From contig MCFL01000003.1 of the NCBI GenBank assembly GCA_002102555.1, forward strand, positions 868,001-932,000: a DNA stretch of 64,000 bases, read 5' to 3'. This DNA comes from Catenaria anguillulae PL171. Lineage: Eukaryota > Blastocladiomycota > Blastocladiomycetes > Blastocladiales > Catenariaceae. The translations under genes and the position numbers were made by a program. The notes under the pieces are model-generated. The model had not been told where the DNA came from. It did not search any database and saw only the letters and a program-made list of their open reading frames with translations. Positions 44,090 to 55,200 of this stretch are shown here, one piece after another. Within the stretch, counting starts at the first letter, position 1. Each line of letters starts with the position of its first letter.

Positions 44090-45493
44090 ATGAACTTGGT
44101 GCAATCCTTCAAAAGCTTCACCATACGGCGTCATGCCCGCAAAATCCACGCCGGCTCGCATTCCACCTCATTGACACGGCCGTCGCAACCAAGCGAGTCT
44201 CTGTCCGCACCTCCCCCTGATGCTTGGACGGTGTCTCGGACACTCAGATACTTCGATGAGGACTCGATGCCACCCTCAAACTCGATCCAAGTCCTCATTG
44301 ACCGGTGCCTTCACAGCCCTCTGACCCCAGAACGACTGCTTCATCTTCACCACTTGCTGTCGTGCCCAACCGTTGATCCCAATATCGCATGGGATGCGGT
44401 GTTGGATTACATGGCGAGCGAATCGTTTCCCACGATTTCACCGGTGCTTGAGTCTCCAAGTGACTTGACGTATGGGAACTGGCAATGGATTCGCTATCTC
44501 GAGGAAACTGGCGAGAGTAATCGAGTGTTTGCAGCTGTAGCGCCTGTTGGATTGGCGTTCGCGGCCAGTCCAACTGCAAAGCTGTTACTTGCCCTGCCGT
44601 ACGATATTGCATACAAGCTGCAGTCGTACTTGACGGTTGAATCGCTAGGTCGGATCCGGCAGACTTGTCGGCAGCTGTCATCGTTTCCCGTTGACTTTTA
44701 TGGTGAGCGCAGGCTATTGTACGCCATTTCGCACGAGAGTCACTGTCGCGATCGAATCAAACATATGCTTGCTGCTCCTCGCAGTTGTGCACAATGGACC
44801 ACGTTGCGCATCATGGTTGAGGCAGTGCGATCCCTAAATGTGCCGCTTGCACTTGAAATCATCCAGAGCGACACTCTCTACGGCGACAATGACCAATTTT
44901 GGCTCTCGTGGGCCATGTTTCTCGCCATTCAGCACTGTGTGAAAGTGAATGGTCCTGAGCAATCAGGTGTGGGCCAAATCATCCATGCGTTGCTGCTGCA
45001 TCCAAAGCTACCAGTCGCGGCTTGGTTTCTCATGATTCCCGCACTTGCTCAACTCTGCAACTGCCTTGAATCCGCGGGCGTGCCTCAATGGTCATCTGAC
45101 AATTCAATCGCCCACACACTGCTCAGTCTCATACTCAACCCAACGGCACCGACACCATCGCTCACACACCCAATACACTCCACGCAAACTCGCCTGATTA
45201 TCGGTTTCACTGTGCTCTCTGGCTACTGCTCACCCGAAAAAATAACGGCTCTGTACCGAGCGCTGGCGCGCGCAACTACCACGTCATTTCAACAGTCAAC
45301 GGTGGATCACTGGCTGTTTCTATTCAGTGTCCAGTCCGGCAACGTGCAGTTGGTCAGGCATGTGCTGACACTTGTGCGCCCGCGCGCATTGGCCGTATCC
45401 GTAGCCGGCAGATACGTACAGCGACAGAGTGGCGCCGGGTGGAGCCAAATCGGCCAAGAGTTGACGCAAATCCAAGTAGATGTGGGCGCTTGA
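44090..45493 (+). CDS. F-box-like protein of unknown target
   Basis: Intact single exon, 467 aa. Residues ~165-200 (LLLALPYDIAYKLQSYLTVE, then RIRQTCRQLSSFP) have the F-box pattern: Leu-Pro start, two helices and a conserved Cys/Arg region. F-box proteins bridge substrates to Skp1-cullin ubiquitin ligases. The N-terminal 40 residues are basic (SFTIRRHARKIHAG) and the C-terminal ~250 residues are helical with no recognised repeat. Divergent from the other F-box-like locus, suggesting an old pair. Its 3' end faces FMC1, 90 bp away. Confidence 0.65.
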   Translation: MNLVQSFKSFTIRRHARKIHAGSHSTSLTRPSQPSESLSAPPPDAWTVSRTLRYFDEDSMPPSNSIQVLIDRCLHSPLTPERLLHLHHLLSCPTVDPNIAWDAVLDYMASESFPTISPVLESPSDLTYGNWQWIRYLEETGESNRVFAAVAPVGLAFAASPTAKLLLALPYDIAYKLQSYLTVESLGRIRQTCRQLSSFPVDFYGERRLLYAISHESHCRDRIKHMLAAPRSCAQWTTLRIMVEAVRSLNVPLALEIIQSDTLYGDNDQFWLSWAMFLAIQHCVKVNGPEQSGVGQIIHALLLHPKLPVAAWFLMIPALAQLCNCLESAGVPQWSSDNSIAHTLLSLILNPTAPTPSLTHPIHSTQTRLIIGFTVLSGYCSPEKITALYRALARATTTSFQQSTVDHWLFLFSVQSGNVQLVRHVLTLVRPRALAVSVAGRYVQRQSGAGWSQIGQELTQIQVDVGA

Positions 45494-45583
45494 AGCGGCA
45501 TTGCCACTTGAAAATCGAATCGAGACGGACATCCGCATCTGAAACCGGCATACATTTGAGATCGGCCCAATACAGTCTCTGAT

Positions 45584-46072
45584 TCACACCTTTTGCGCTG
45601 CACTGTCCCTGGCAATCTCGCCATCAGGGTCAAACATGCGCGGCAGTTGCAATCCAACACGTGCGACGGTGCGCTTGATGCGCTCGTCTTCGGACATGGG
45701 CGGGAAATAAAACTCGAGAAGTTCCTAAACCATCAACATTGTACGATGAGTAGGGAGCTGATCCGGCCCGAATGAAGAAGATGGCACATACCCGGTGTGT
45801 CCGATTGCTCTTCATGAATAGGAGCGCATTTTCGGCGTTCTGAATGCGGCTGGGCACGCTCGATGCAGGGTGAGGTGTGCGGAACTCTTGGCGCAGGTAG
45901 TGGAGCCAGAAGGGGTTGTTGTTTTTCCGGGTGACCTGTGTGGACGCAGAAGATAAGTGAATGGCTGGAAGATAGAGAAACAAAAGGGCATACTTGCCTG
46001 CTTGTTGACCTCACGGAGAAGGCCACGGTACAGCGACGTGACTGCTGGAAGTGTGCGTGCGGGAGATGTCAT
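45584..46072 (-). CDS. FMC1: ATP synthase assembly factor FMC1 (LYR family), mitochondrial
   Basis: Small LYR-type matrix protein; yeast Fmc1 helps the assembly chaperone Atp12 build the F1 sector. Exons 46072-45998, 45935-45792, 45724-45584, predicting 119 aa. The Leu-Tyr-Arg signature is seen in SLYRGLLREVNKQ, followed by NPFWLHYLRQEFRTP, RIQNAENALLFMKSNRTHR, ELLEFYFPP and the family's C-terminal RVGLQLPRMFDPDGE. Intron 1 (62 nt) has a GC donor (CAG/GCAAGT) and CAG acceptor; using a nearby GT would break the frame. Intron 2 is 67 nt (GTATGT). Length matches the family (~110-155 aa). Confidence 0.9.
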
Positions 46073-47401
46073 TGTTGGAAAGTGTGTATGGGATGAATAC
46101 AATCCATGCCAGCTGCATCAACGCAACTTGCGAATGAATGTGTAGGTCCATCAAAGAAGAGAGAGGATCGGCGATCGGTGGATCGGGGTGCCGTCAACGA
46201 TGGTTTGTGTCGACCGCGCCAGCCCTGGTGGAAACGCCAACTCGCGCCATTTCCTGCGAGCAAAAGTAGCGCGCACAAATGGCTGGCCAAGAGTCTGAAT
46301 CTAGGATAGGATTTCTCAAATATGTGGCAGCAATTGTGTAGCCCAAAGCGCCTATGCATTGGATCTATCTCCGCAAACGCAGCCGCACTCGCCGCAGCCA
46401 AGAAGGGCAATACTGGGCCGTTTCCCAAACATGACAGCTAATTGCTCGTTCGTGGCCATTATTACACTAGCCAGCCGAGAAACGGCAAGTTTGCCTAACT
46501 TTAACTTGGAGCTGCGGTGACTGTACTGGATGTGAAAGGTGCCCGCGGCCACGAAGGCTTTGGCTAGATTCCTATTTTCGAGTTGGGGTGACCACTGCGA
46601 CATGTCTCCCTCACGTTCCCTTCAAATTGATCTGTGCATGTATCAATCCATGGTACTGTACGGCCTTGATGCTGTAAGCTGCATTCCGGATTCAACTTGA
46701 AGTTGGCAAGGTAGCGCGATGACCTTGCATTTGAGATGAGACAATGCAAGACAAAGGAAAGCCGAGCTGCGAGTTGGCGGCGGTGGTGTTGCGTTTGTCT
46801 GTGCACATGCATGTGTGGCGGCCGACTCACATGCACATGTCTAGATTTGAAGCGGTGGACAGAGTGAACCTTTGCCATCGATCCTTGACCCATATCCATG
46901 CGGACTGGGAAGAAAAGGTGGCGGTGGAGTTTGTAAACCGGTTTTTTGTTAATGGTCATTAGTTTGAAGACCATTGGCTCATTTGGTCAATGACAAGGAA
47001 GCGGGATTAATGAAGCGGGGGCGGCGAGTGGATCCCCAGATTGACCAGCGAGATCGGAAAGTGATCGGCATGCAGAGCATTCGCTCACATGGTTCAATGT
47101 GAAATCGAAACGGCATTCAGTGTAGAAAATGCACGAAATGCAAGCCCCGGCGTCCATTCTTTTTCCAGTCGAGGCAACAACACATCAAGATGTGCATGCC
47201 TTGCATGCCTTGCGCGTGAGCTGAGCCACCCCGCGTCCGTGATTGCCGTTCATTGCCTCCGTTGTGACACTGAGCATAGCCCACCTTCTCTCTCGTTGGA
47301 ATCATTGGTCCTTGGCCATCACTGCGTGGCTTCCCGTCCCTCTCATAAACGCACCCGCCCCACCCGCATACTCGACCGGCCGTTGGTTCCAATTCTTCGC
47401 A
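46073..47401. other. Intergenic region between FMC1 and the EYDR-motif gene
   Basis: 1.3 kb between divergent starts. Frames on either strand (up to ~135 codons at 46564-46974) have no recognisable motif and atypical composition. The region presumably contains both promoters; no element identified. Confidence 0.5.
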
Positions 47402-49167
47402 ATGAGCACCAACAAGCGCTCTGATATCTCGACACTCACAATCGCAGACGCAAGCAGCGCACCCACCACCACTGCCACACATCTTCCTCTGCTTCCACCA
47501 GTGCCTCGGCTCCAGCTGCCCCAGCTTGACCTCGACTTTGCCTCGGATTCATCGGCCGCTCTTGACACACTTTGGCTTGAGGACTTGCTTTCCAATTCCA
47601 GTCAAAGTGCCACGGACTCTCCTCCTCATTCTTCAGACCATCCACGGGACCCCGCTCTGGTTGTGCCTCATTTGGATTCCGCCAATCAAGCGATTCCCGC
47701 TGCTGCTCCTGCGTGCCTCGACAAGAGCAACAGCCCTTCTGATAATTATAAGTCGCACGAGGGCCCTTCACATTCAAATTCGAATTCGGTCTCGCCTTCG
47801 ACCTCGTCTTTTCTCTTTTCCCATTCCCAATCCCATCCCACTTCAGATTTGCGCAGTACCTCGTTGACCGAGCCTGTCGACTCGTTTCTTTGCCTTCGTC
47901 CTTCCCCTCCCCCATTCTCTACATCCCGTTCCCACGCCGGCCGTGCGAGCGACTCTGTCCCTACCCCTCCCCTAAACACCAAGAAGCCGCAGTCGGATCG
48001 CTCCGCCTCGCCCGCCGCCCTATTTCTACTTCATCGCTCTTCCCGCTTGCTGGCCAAACTCCGCAAGCGCTTTCCAAACCCCGTTGCTGCCTGCACTTCG
48101 GTCCCTCCCGACTCGCCGCTCCTCACAAAGACTACAGCTGGCTCTTCTCCTCGTGCCGCTGTCGTGCTCCTTCACCCCACTCCGAGTCCCACGCCCACAA
48201 CGCATAGCTCGACTCGCTCTCGGTCTGCTTCTGATAAGCGCAAATCGGCTCCGCCCGCACTCTCGCTCCCGCCACTTCCGCACCACCCATCCCCAGCGGC
48301 AGTCCCCGACTCGTTCATTCCTCCAACCCCACTTGCTCCAAGACCCAAATCCGTCACCACCATGGAATCACCCAACGGTCTGCCTCGCCTCGACCTGTCG
48401 TCGTTGCCCTACCACGGCGGACATAACTCCTCCGATTCAGATTCATCTGCGTCCCCTTCATCACCAAGCAATGCCTCCCCAAGCAAACGGCGCGGGTCCA
48501 AGGTGCAGTTTTCACGGTACATCAAGGTCTCGTACACGTTTGCGGCCGAGGAATATGACCGGAACCCAGTGGAGCCACCGGCAATGGTCCGTTTTCTTCA
48601 TCTTCGTGTTATTTCATGTTCGTTCGTTGCATTGAAGCTAACGTGTTCCCTCCATTGCATCGGAAAAACCAGACGGCAAAGGACTATTACGAGTACCAAG
48701 TCATGGCCTTTGAGATGCACCAAGCCATCCGCTTTGAAACCACCATGCGCCAACTTGGTCTTTGGGACAATTCGACACCCGGCATTTCCCAGGTCCCCGT
48801 CGTGCCCACCATTCCCGTTGTCGCTTCCACGCTGGAACGCCGCAAGGAAGTCAAGGCCACCTTTTCGAAGGGCACCAAGGTCGTTGTGGCCAAGCCACGG
48901 TCCACCTCATTGCAAGCCCAAGTACTGGACCTGGACGATGGACTGGAAGATGGATTGCCTGTGGTGACCATGGGCCACTCGGCACAGGTCGACGACGCGG
49001 CCTCGGCCGAGTACATGCACCAGCTCGAGGCACATACATTGGCGCTTGTGGACGATGCTGCGGACGCACAGTTGGACGAGCAGCTGGCGGATTACGAGCG
49101 GCATTATGCGGCGTTGGCGGGCACAAACGGGTTTTCGGGGCAGTCGGCCACGGCTATTCGGACATGA
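47402..49167 (+). CDS. Ser/Pro-rich protein with a VxF...EEYDR block, possible PP1-binding regulator
   Basis: Exons 47402-48586 and 48673-49167 (86-nt intron, GTCCGT donor, CAG acceptor), predicting 559 aa. The first ~370 residues are Ser/Thr/Pro-rich and disordered. The conserved-looking block is KVQFSRYIKVSYTFAAEEYD followed by RNPVEPPAM/TAKDYYEYQVMAF, spanning the intron. V.F near T[YW]..EEYDR, followed by an EL/EM-rich helix, is a layout I associate with fungal regulatory proteins carrying RVxF-type phosphatase docking; that link is tentative. The C-terminal third is acidic and helical (EQLADYERHYAALAG). Start: first ATG of the frame. Confidence 0.6.
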
Positions 49168-49801
49168 GGGAGCGTGGCGAGTCGAGATTCCCCCCACTGT
49201 GTTCGCACACTTGTACATTTCCTGCCCTCCTCCCTACGCACACCTCCATTTACCCCGCTTGTCTGGTGCCCCCCAAGCTCGTGTCCTTCGTATCCTTGGA
49301 CATGACACTTGCCACACCCTCGCGACTCGGTGCTGCTTGCGACATTCTGTATCTGCTTCCACCACGCATATGCTCTTATTGCACTTGTTTTCACTCATGT
49401 TTTCATTTTTTTTAACTCGTATGTATTGACTTGGTCATCACTCCCTCCTTTTTTTCTGGCGCTGGCGTTACCCGGCCCTGTCCTCACTCCCTCTCCTTCA
49501 TTAGTCCTTGTCTCTCTCTTCACCCTTGTCATGCTTTGACCTCACGCGCAGATGCGATTCGATTGGGAATCATGATAACATGCAGGTTCATGTTGCTGGC
49601 TCTTTATTGGTATTTACAACTTGAGAAACATACCAGGTAACGATGTGACAGTTGAACCCGAGCAACATGAATATATGATTCGCAGAATACACAACCGAAC
49701 ATTACCACAAAGCTGTCACGACTTGAAATTGGACTAGGAAACATGCGCCACCAACAATAACGGCGAATAAAACCGATAGAACACATGCGCACACATGTTA
49801 A
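49168..49801. other. 3' intergenic region between convergent genes
   Basis: About 630 bp, pyrimidine-rich, no gene seen. Presumably the 3' UTRs of the two convergent genes. Confidence 0.5.
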
Positions 49802-50710
49802 CTAAAACGGCAACTTGTCGGCCACGCCGCGGACCTCACCCGCGACCTTATCTTCAAACTCAACAAGCAACTCAACCGTCTCCTCAATGCACTTGTCCTT
49901 GACACCCTTTTCCCAAATGGTGTCCATGAACGAGTCCAACAACTTGCGCTGCATCCTGACGGCCTTGTCCTCGGCCTTGTCAAACATCTTGTCCAACCAG
50001 GCGCCCGACCACTTTGACGACCTCAGCTCGTCAAACTCTTCCCTGACCTCCTTTTCCACCAGCGCCAAAATGGCACGTTGCAAAATGTCAGGCACAGAGC
50101 GCATAATCTTGGGCAAGAGCTTGGCCGTCAACTTGCGCACAAGGACGCGCGTCTTTGAGGCGAGCCGCTCGCCGCGAGGCGCCTCGGGGGCCGCGGGCGT
50201 GACCGTGGGCCAAAACCTCGCGAGTTCCACGGCCATGGCATCTTCGGGCTCGTCCAGGGCACGGTCCAAGTCCTCTTGCAAGGCACGGTCGCGCTTACTT
50301 TCGCCATCTTGGTCCGGAATCAAGTGCAAAGCCTCCTTCAACTCGCGAATGCCCGCCTCGGTAGCGCGCTCGTCCAAATGGTCACTTGCCTCGATAATCT
50401 TGGGCGTCAGCTCGAGCGTCACCTTGGCAATCACCTCGTCGAGTTTGGCGCCGCCATCGGGCGAGTCAAGCAGGTTGCGCCGGATAAACTTGGCCACAAG
50501 TGCAGACATGCCTGCGCCGTCGTCATTGTCGACATAGTCGCGGGCAGCCTCAATGGTGCGCGCTTTCAGTTCGGCAGGCAGGCGCGCAATGAGTTGCGCG
50601 CGCACGTGCTCGAGTTGTTGGGTGGCGCGCGATTGCACGGGCGGGCGCACGTGTGTGTCGATGGACTTGTTGCCAAAGGACTTGAGCGAGGATTTGATGG
50701 AGGCGAGCAT
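49802..50710 (-). CDS. Helical 302-aa protein of unknown function
   Basis: Single intact exon. Almost entirely predicted helix, charged and Leu/Ala-rich (LKARTIEAARDYVDNDDG; KLTAKLLPKIMRSVPDILQR; ALVEKEVREEFDELRSSKW; MDTIWEKGVKDKCIEETVEL). No signal peptide or membrane span. The repeated amphipathic helices suggest a lipid-droplet or membrane-surface protein, or a helical bundle, but I recognise no family. Codon use resembles neighbouring genes and the frame is clean, so it is very likely real. A (GT)-rich tract and a G10 run lie just upstream of the start (50730-50780). Confidence 0.7.
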   Translation of the reverse strand: MLASIKSSLKSFGNKSIDTHVRPPVQSRATQQLEHVRAQLIARLPAELKARTIEAARDYVDNDDGAGMSALVAKFIRRNLLDSPDGGAKLDEVIAKVTLELTPKIIEASDHLDERATEAGIRELKEALHLIPDQDGESKRDRALQEDLDRALDEPEDAMAVELARFWPTVTPAAPEAPRGERLASKTRVLVRKLTAKLLPKIMRSVPDILQRAILALVEKEVREEFDELRSSKWSGAWLDKMFDKAEDKAVRMQRKLLDSFMDTIWEKGVKDKCIEETVELLVEFEDKVAGEVRGVADKLPF

Positions 50711-51292
50711 GGTGGAAGCAGGACGGAGATGCGGGTGTGGGTGTGTGTGTGGGTGAGGGGAGATATGCCAAGGGGGGGGGGCTGTAGAGGAGAATGACTG
50801 TCGTCTATTGCGGACGGGCGGTGTGGCAAGCTTTCATTCAGGGCGCGATAAAGCCGGTTGTGGGAGAGGGGGTTGAATGAAGGATTTGTATGTTGAGGAA
50901 ATGAAGAGGCGTGGCACTCCATGTCTCGCGCTGCACCTGTGTTCGACTCGAAGCCAAGGTTGGGTTGTCTTCTAGACGTGTTCTGGAAACATCGTCTTGT
51001 GGAATCAAGGTGAATGGCTGCCGATCACGCTCACTTCCAGCCCTCGTCTGCGCGCCGTGCCACAGTACCACTGCCGAGTTTGCGATCCATACTGTGTCGA
51101 GGGTCGCCAAGTGGCAATTGGCAACTTAAAAAAAAAAAAAAAAATCAGTATTGACGACGACCTAAGTCATTTGTTATGACATTCCGGTAGGTGACACACG
51201 AATGAAGGAACGAAAAGTGAGGACTGGGAGCACGATGCACACGAAACAAGGCAAAAAGATAGCGAGAATCGCCAGATCTTAGAGCCGAGTCG
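50711..51292. other. Intergenic region with homopolymer runs
   Basis: Contains a G run near 50771-50780 and an A run of about 18 at 51127-51144. No gene supported. Confidence 0.5.
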
Positions 51293-51447
51293 CTTGGGCT
51301 TGGGCTTGGGCTTGGGCTTGGACTTGGACTTGGACTTTGAACTTGGACTTGGATTTGGACTTGGACTTGGATTTGGACTTGGACTTGGACTTGGACTTGG
51401 ACTTGGACTTGGACTTGGACTTGCACTTGGACTTGGACTTGGACTTG
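51293..51447. repeat. Hexanucleotide tandem repeat, CTTGGA/CTTGGG on the plus strand
   Basis: About 25 units of CTTGG[A/G/T]-type hexamers. All three minus frames stay open across it (Lys-Ser, Gln-Val and Pro-Ser dipeptide repeats), a property of the repeat itself and not evidence of a gene. Confidence 0.9.
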
Positions 51448-51789
51448 TGCAGTGCTGCACAGATCAATGTCGGTAAAGGGCATTTCATGCGGGGCTGAGA
51501 GGCCACCAGAGTGTGCCCATTGCCAATGGATATGCACGAAAGCAGACCATGGGCTCCGGGCCGAACGCGGATGTGTTGATGTCCACAGAATCTGAAGAAG
51601 CATGACCGAATTCACTTCGGCCCAATTGCACGCGCAACTCAGCCGCCTCCCTCACCACATGCTCTCCCATATCCTGATCCCGATCGCCCTTGGCTGTTAC
51701 TGCATCCATGGCGGTCAGGTCAACCTGATGTTGCGTTACCTCGCGCAACGCACATGCGCGGCACCATTGCCACTGCGACCCGTGATCCC

Positions 51790-52010
51790 TCGGCATGGTT
51801 CACGGCTGCCTTGGGCAGAAACAAACGCCTGCGGATGCAGCGCCGTGGCAACCTCCTCGCGGATCTTGATCGAACGGGCCCACTCCAGTTGCCGGCAATG
51901 TGTCTGGCCACAAGCCGTACCACGAGTGTTGGGTGGGCTCCGACTCGGTGATCCAATGGCCGCGGCGGGATGCGGGCCGCTTCATGGAGCGGCGCTCGAG
52001 CGACATGTCG
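51790..52010 (-). pseudogene. Decayed family relic with R.HWITES motif in arm B
   Basis: The minus strand reads RPASRRGHWITESEPTQHSW, then YGLWPDTLPA, matching the R.HWITESELTHHSWYGWWP segment of the intact gene at 53863-54678. No family N- or C-terminus and no persistent frame. Collinear with the relic at 31681-32400 in the other arm. Confidence 0.6.
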
Positions 52011-52419
52011 TACTTGCTGATGAACACTTGCGACCGGTTGGCGGAACATGGATGCCGCAGGCGGTTTGTGTGGGCCATAGCAGCTTGAACCGGGACCACA
52101 ACGACGGGAGCAAAGAGGTGCAAGAGGTGTATGACGTGGGAGATTTGGCATGGCCAAAGTCGGCCCTTGCGGATCGACTTGGAGTGGCGCCCCGTGAATA
52201 TCGTCGATAAATCGCAAAGGAGCGAACGACGAACGGCTCTTGTATGGCCAGAATTTCCATGGGGTGTGGGCCGCAGAGCCAGGTGTGGGAAAAGAAACAC
52301 TCGGATCTTGAAACAGCATGATCTGTAGATGGCCGCGGTCGTGAATGAATGCGATGCGGTGGGCGGGTGGGAGACCAGTCGACCCGCCGGATGACTGCAA
52401 GGTTGTTTGAGCGGCCGGT

Positions 52420-54060
52420 ACGCCTCACGAGAATGTCCCGGAAATGAACACGATATTGCGCTGAGTCACGAGTGCATTGCGGGAGTCGGCGGAGTGCTTC
52501 GGATTGGATGATATAGCATGCGGCGCCAGGATCCAAGAGCTTGATTCCACCGTGACCAAGGAGTTGGTGGCAAAAGAGGGCGCGACTTTGCGCCGAAGGG
52601 CCGCGAACGGATGAATTCGTCGCAAAGGTTTTCGATTCGCGATTGCGTAGTGGAGTCGGGAAGCGGACCTCGGGCCCGCAATTGTGTCGGGATCACAAGC
52701 TGCCCATGTGAAGGATAGGGGAGGAGTCATTTGCCGGCCATGGACGTCCAAAACGTGTGGATGCGAACGCGATTGGTCTCGGGAATCATGGCCGCAGTCG
52801 CACTGAAAACCATCACAAGCTGCCAGCCTGAACGAGAACGGTGTCCAGTATCCTGTCAACCTGTGTCTGGGTGTGCAAGGGGCATGCGCATGGTTGGATC
52901 GACGGGAAAGTTGAGTGCGGCGGTAAGTGCCCAGATGATTGCTTGCGGACATCGTCTTGGCGCGGCCGTCCAAACTCGCAAATGGGTTCGAATTGTGTGT
53001 GGATGGATGCCTGGACGGAGATGGATCCGGATGTGCACTCATGATGAGACTCGACTCGACGAGGCAAGATGGAACAGTGACCTGTACTTGCTCAAAGGCT
53101 CAGTGCTAACGGCGAGTCTGCCCGTCGCTTGGAGGCATATCTATGTCACGGCACCGGCACGGAACGAGTATGCGGCGACGTAGATGTCGATAGCTTCCGT
53201 GCCCCTTCAGCAACGCCCCATGCCAGGAGATGCGGCAAATGCAGGCTCAACTCGACCAGATTGTGACGCGAGACGCGGACGCGGTGATGGCGATGTCGAG
53301 GGACGACCGCGGTTGCAGCGGCCTTGAGAGGCGAGCGCAAGCGGGCATCTCGAATGCATGGTGCATTGTGTGAGTTTTTTGCTGCACTTTGTCATGATTG
53401 CATAAATGTGTCCCGCGGCGACATATGGCTGTGGATCCAGCATCAGCGTTGGCCATGGGTTCCGCTACATCACTTCTGTTCGCATCTCTGTGTCGGCTGC
53501 CTCTGTCAATTTGTCAATGCCTGAACGAGTTGAATAAATACCTAACGTTGAGCCGCGGACAGAGAAAAGCACCAAAGTCTGAAGAGGCAAAGGCACGATG
53601 AATTGTCGACCTGGCTTTGCATTTCAAGTCTAGTACTATTAATACTAATAACTTGTGTTAAGGTATGAACGGAGAGAAAAAAATGGAATTGCAGAGAACA
53701 TCTGCATACAACACACCAACATGTGCTTTGAGGAATTTAAAAAAAAAAAAAAAACGAGTTTGGGGAAGAAATGGAACTTTGACCTACAACTTAACTAACG
53801 GGGAACGAGGGAATACGAGAATGGGAATGAACTCATTGAGGGTAAAAGGAAGACGGAAACAATCAAAAGACAAAAGGACGAGATGGTGGGGCAAAGAGAC
53901 GTCCAAACAACTTCTTGACGCGCGCACAGAGTCCCCTCACCTTGGCCTTGGGCCGTGCGGTAGCGGGGACAGGGACTGGGCCACCCGCAATCCACGTATC
54001 GTTGACGTGCGGGGCAACGGCACTTTCGGGCGCGGGTTTGTTGGCGGCCGCGAGCGTGGG
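52420..54060 (-). repeat. Inverted-duplication arm B, segment 2
   Basis: The reverse complement is collinear with about 28780-30340. The minus-strand frame EALRRLPQCTRDSAQYRVHF in 52400-52530 parallels QALRRLPQRTLDPAHYRLCF near 30230, suggesting a former coding region. A run of 15 A lies at 53739-53753. Confidence 0.75.
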
Positions 54061-54678
54061 AACGTGAACCGGGCCGACGAGCGTGTCGTCCGAGGACGCC
54101 GACCAAGTTGCTGTTGCCAACGGTTGCTGCTGCTGCTGCGCCAAGGTCGCCGCCAACTCTTCTGCCTCGCGCTTTGCCTGCGCTGCCGCCCTCTCTTCCG
54201 CCATCCTCTGCGCATGCTGCGCACGCTCGGAAGCCTCCAGTCGTGCCACCTCTGCTTGCTTCTTTTTCCGTGCGGCCTCAAACACCACCGTCCGCCCACG
54301 CATGAGCAGCTCCACGGCTTTGTCGCTCATATGCGCGGGCCACCACCCGTACCACGAGTGGTGCGTCAACTCCGACTCGGTGATCCAATGCCCGCGGCGG
54401 GCAGCGAGCCACTTGGTGCGGCGCCGCATCGGGTCATCTTTGTTGTTGGTGGCCAGGGACGGGTTGGTGGGCGTGTTGGACGGGTCGTTGATGCCGGTTC
54501 CGTGGGCGTTGGCGTGGGCGACGGCAACGAGAACCGGGACCATGTCGATGGTAGGGGCAATGGGAGCCAGTGGGGCCATGATGTGCTTATCATTGATGCC
54601 GGAATTGTTCTTGTTGATGTGGTCGGCGTGCATAGCAACGGAGACGGAGGTGGACGAGGCAGTCGTGACGGGTGCCAT
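53863..54678 (-). CDS. Unrecognised 271-aa protein, second intact member of the duplicated family
   Basis: Single exon from ATG 54678. Shares with the 27318 gene the N-terminus (MAPVT.ASSTSVSVA, then ADHINKNNSGIND) and the basic C-terminal helix (RVKKLFGRLFA). The middle carries TKWLAARRGHWITESELTHH, SWYGWWPAHMSDKAVELL, MRGRTVVFEAARKKKQAEVA and a long Ala/Glu/Arg coiled coil to about residue 180, then a Gln run and a Pro/Val linker (HVNDTWIAGGPVPVPA). No signal peptide. The R.HW[IL]T...LT motif is the family core. Function unknown; coiled coil and basic tail suggest a structural or membrane/nucleic-acid-binding role at most. Confidence 0.65.
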   Translation of the reverse strand: MAPVTTASSTSVSVAMHADHINKNNSGINDKHIMAPLAPIAPTIDMVPVLVAVAHANAHGTGINDPSNTPTNPSLATNNKDDPMRRRTKWLAARRGHWITESELTHHSWYGWWPAHMSDKAVELLMRGRTVVFEAARKKKQAEVARLEASERAQHAQRMAEERAAAQAKREAEELAATLAQQQQQPLATATWSASSDDTLVGPVHVPTLAAANKPAPESAVAPHVNDTWIAGGPVPVPATARPKAKVRGLCARVKKLFGRLFAPPSRPFVF

Positions 54679-55200
54679 GGTTGAAGCAAGATGGATGGGC
54701 GAAGTGAGATGAGAAGATTTTTGTGTTTGCAAACGGAGGAATTGAAGATGTTTTTAGGATGCAATTGTCTCAAAGTCACTTCAAGGAGACAATCCAAGTC
54801 GGGAACGTGGGGAAGTCTCTCGATACTTGTACGGGCGGACGGGATTGAGGCGTTTCCCTTCACCTGTCAGAAAGCGGGAGCCGGACAGATGGCTGAAAAG
54901 TCCGATCCGCGAGCGAACTAACAGGCCAAAAAGATCACGTTGCCAGCTCGATCTTGCGAGAAAAAGAGATGGTTGTGGCTCGAGCGAAGCATCTGAACTA
55001 ACTGGATGATCGCTGGTACAGCAATTGTTGTCAGGGTGACTTCCAGTGTGGAAAGCAAAACTGATCGTGAATGGAACCAAGTGATCTCTTTCTGTGTGTG
55101 GGCTGCCGGTTGGTTTGACGCGAGCAAGCGACGTGTCCAAAAGATGTAGACAAAGCGGACGTGTCGCAATTGTGCTCACATTCATCCGCATCCGGCAGGC
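54590..55200 (-). repeat. Inverted-duplication arm B, segment 1 (promoter plus gene start)
   Basis: Reverse complement closely similar to 26800-27420, including the sequence immediately before the ATG; see that entry. Confidence 0.8.

Noticed and set aside
46564-46974. 136-codon minus-strand frame upstream of the EYDR-motif gene
   Set aside because: His/Arg-rich, no motif, no splice partner; likely promoter sequence.
51167-51615. Minus-strand frames of Pro-Ser, Gln-Val or Lys-Ser dipeptide repeats
   Set aside because: Generated by the hexamer array; no flanking protein-like sequence or start context.
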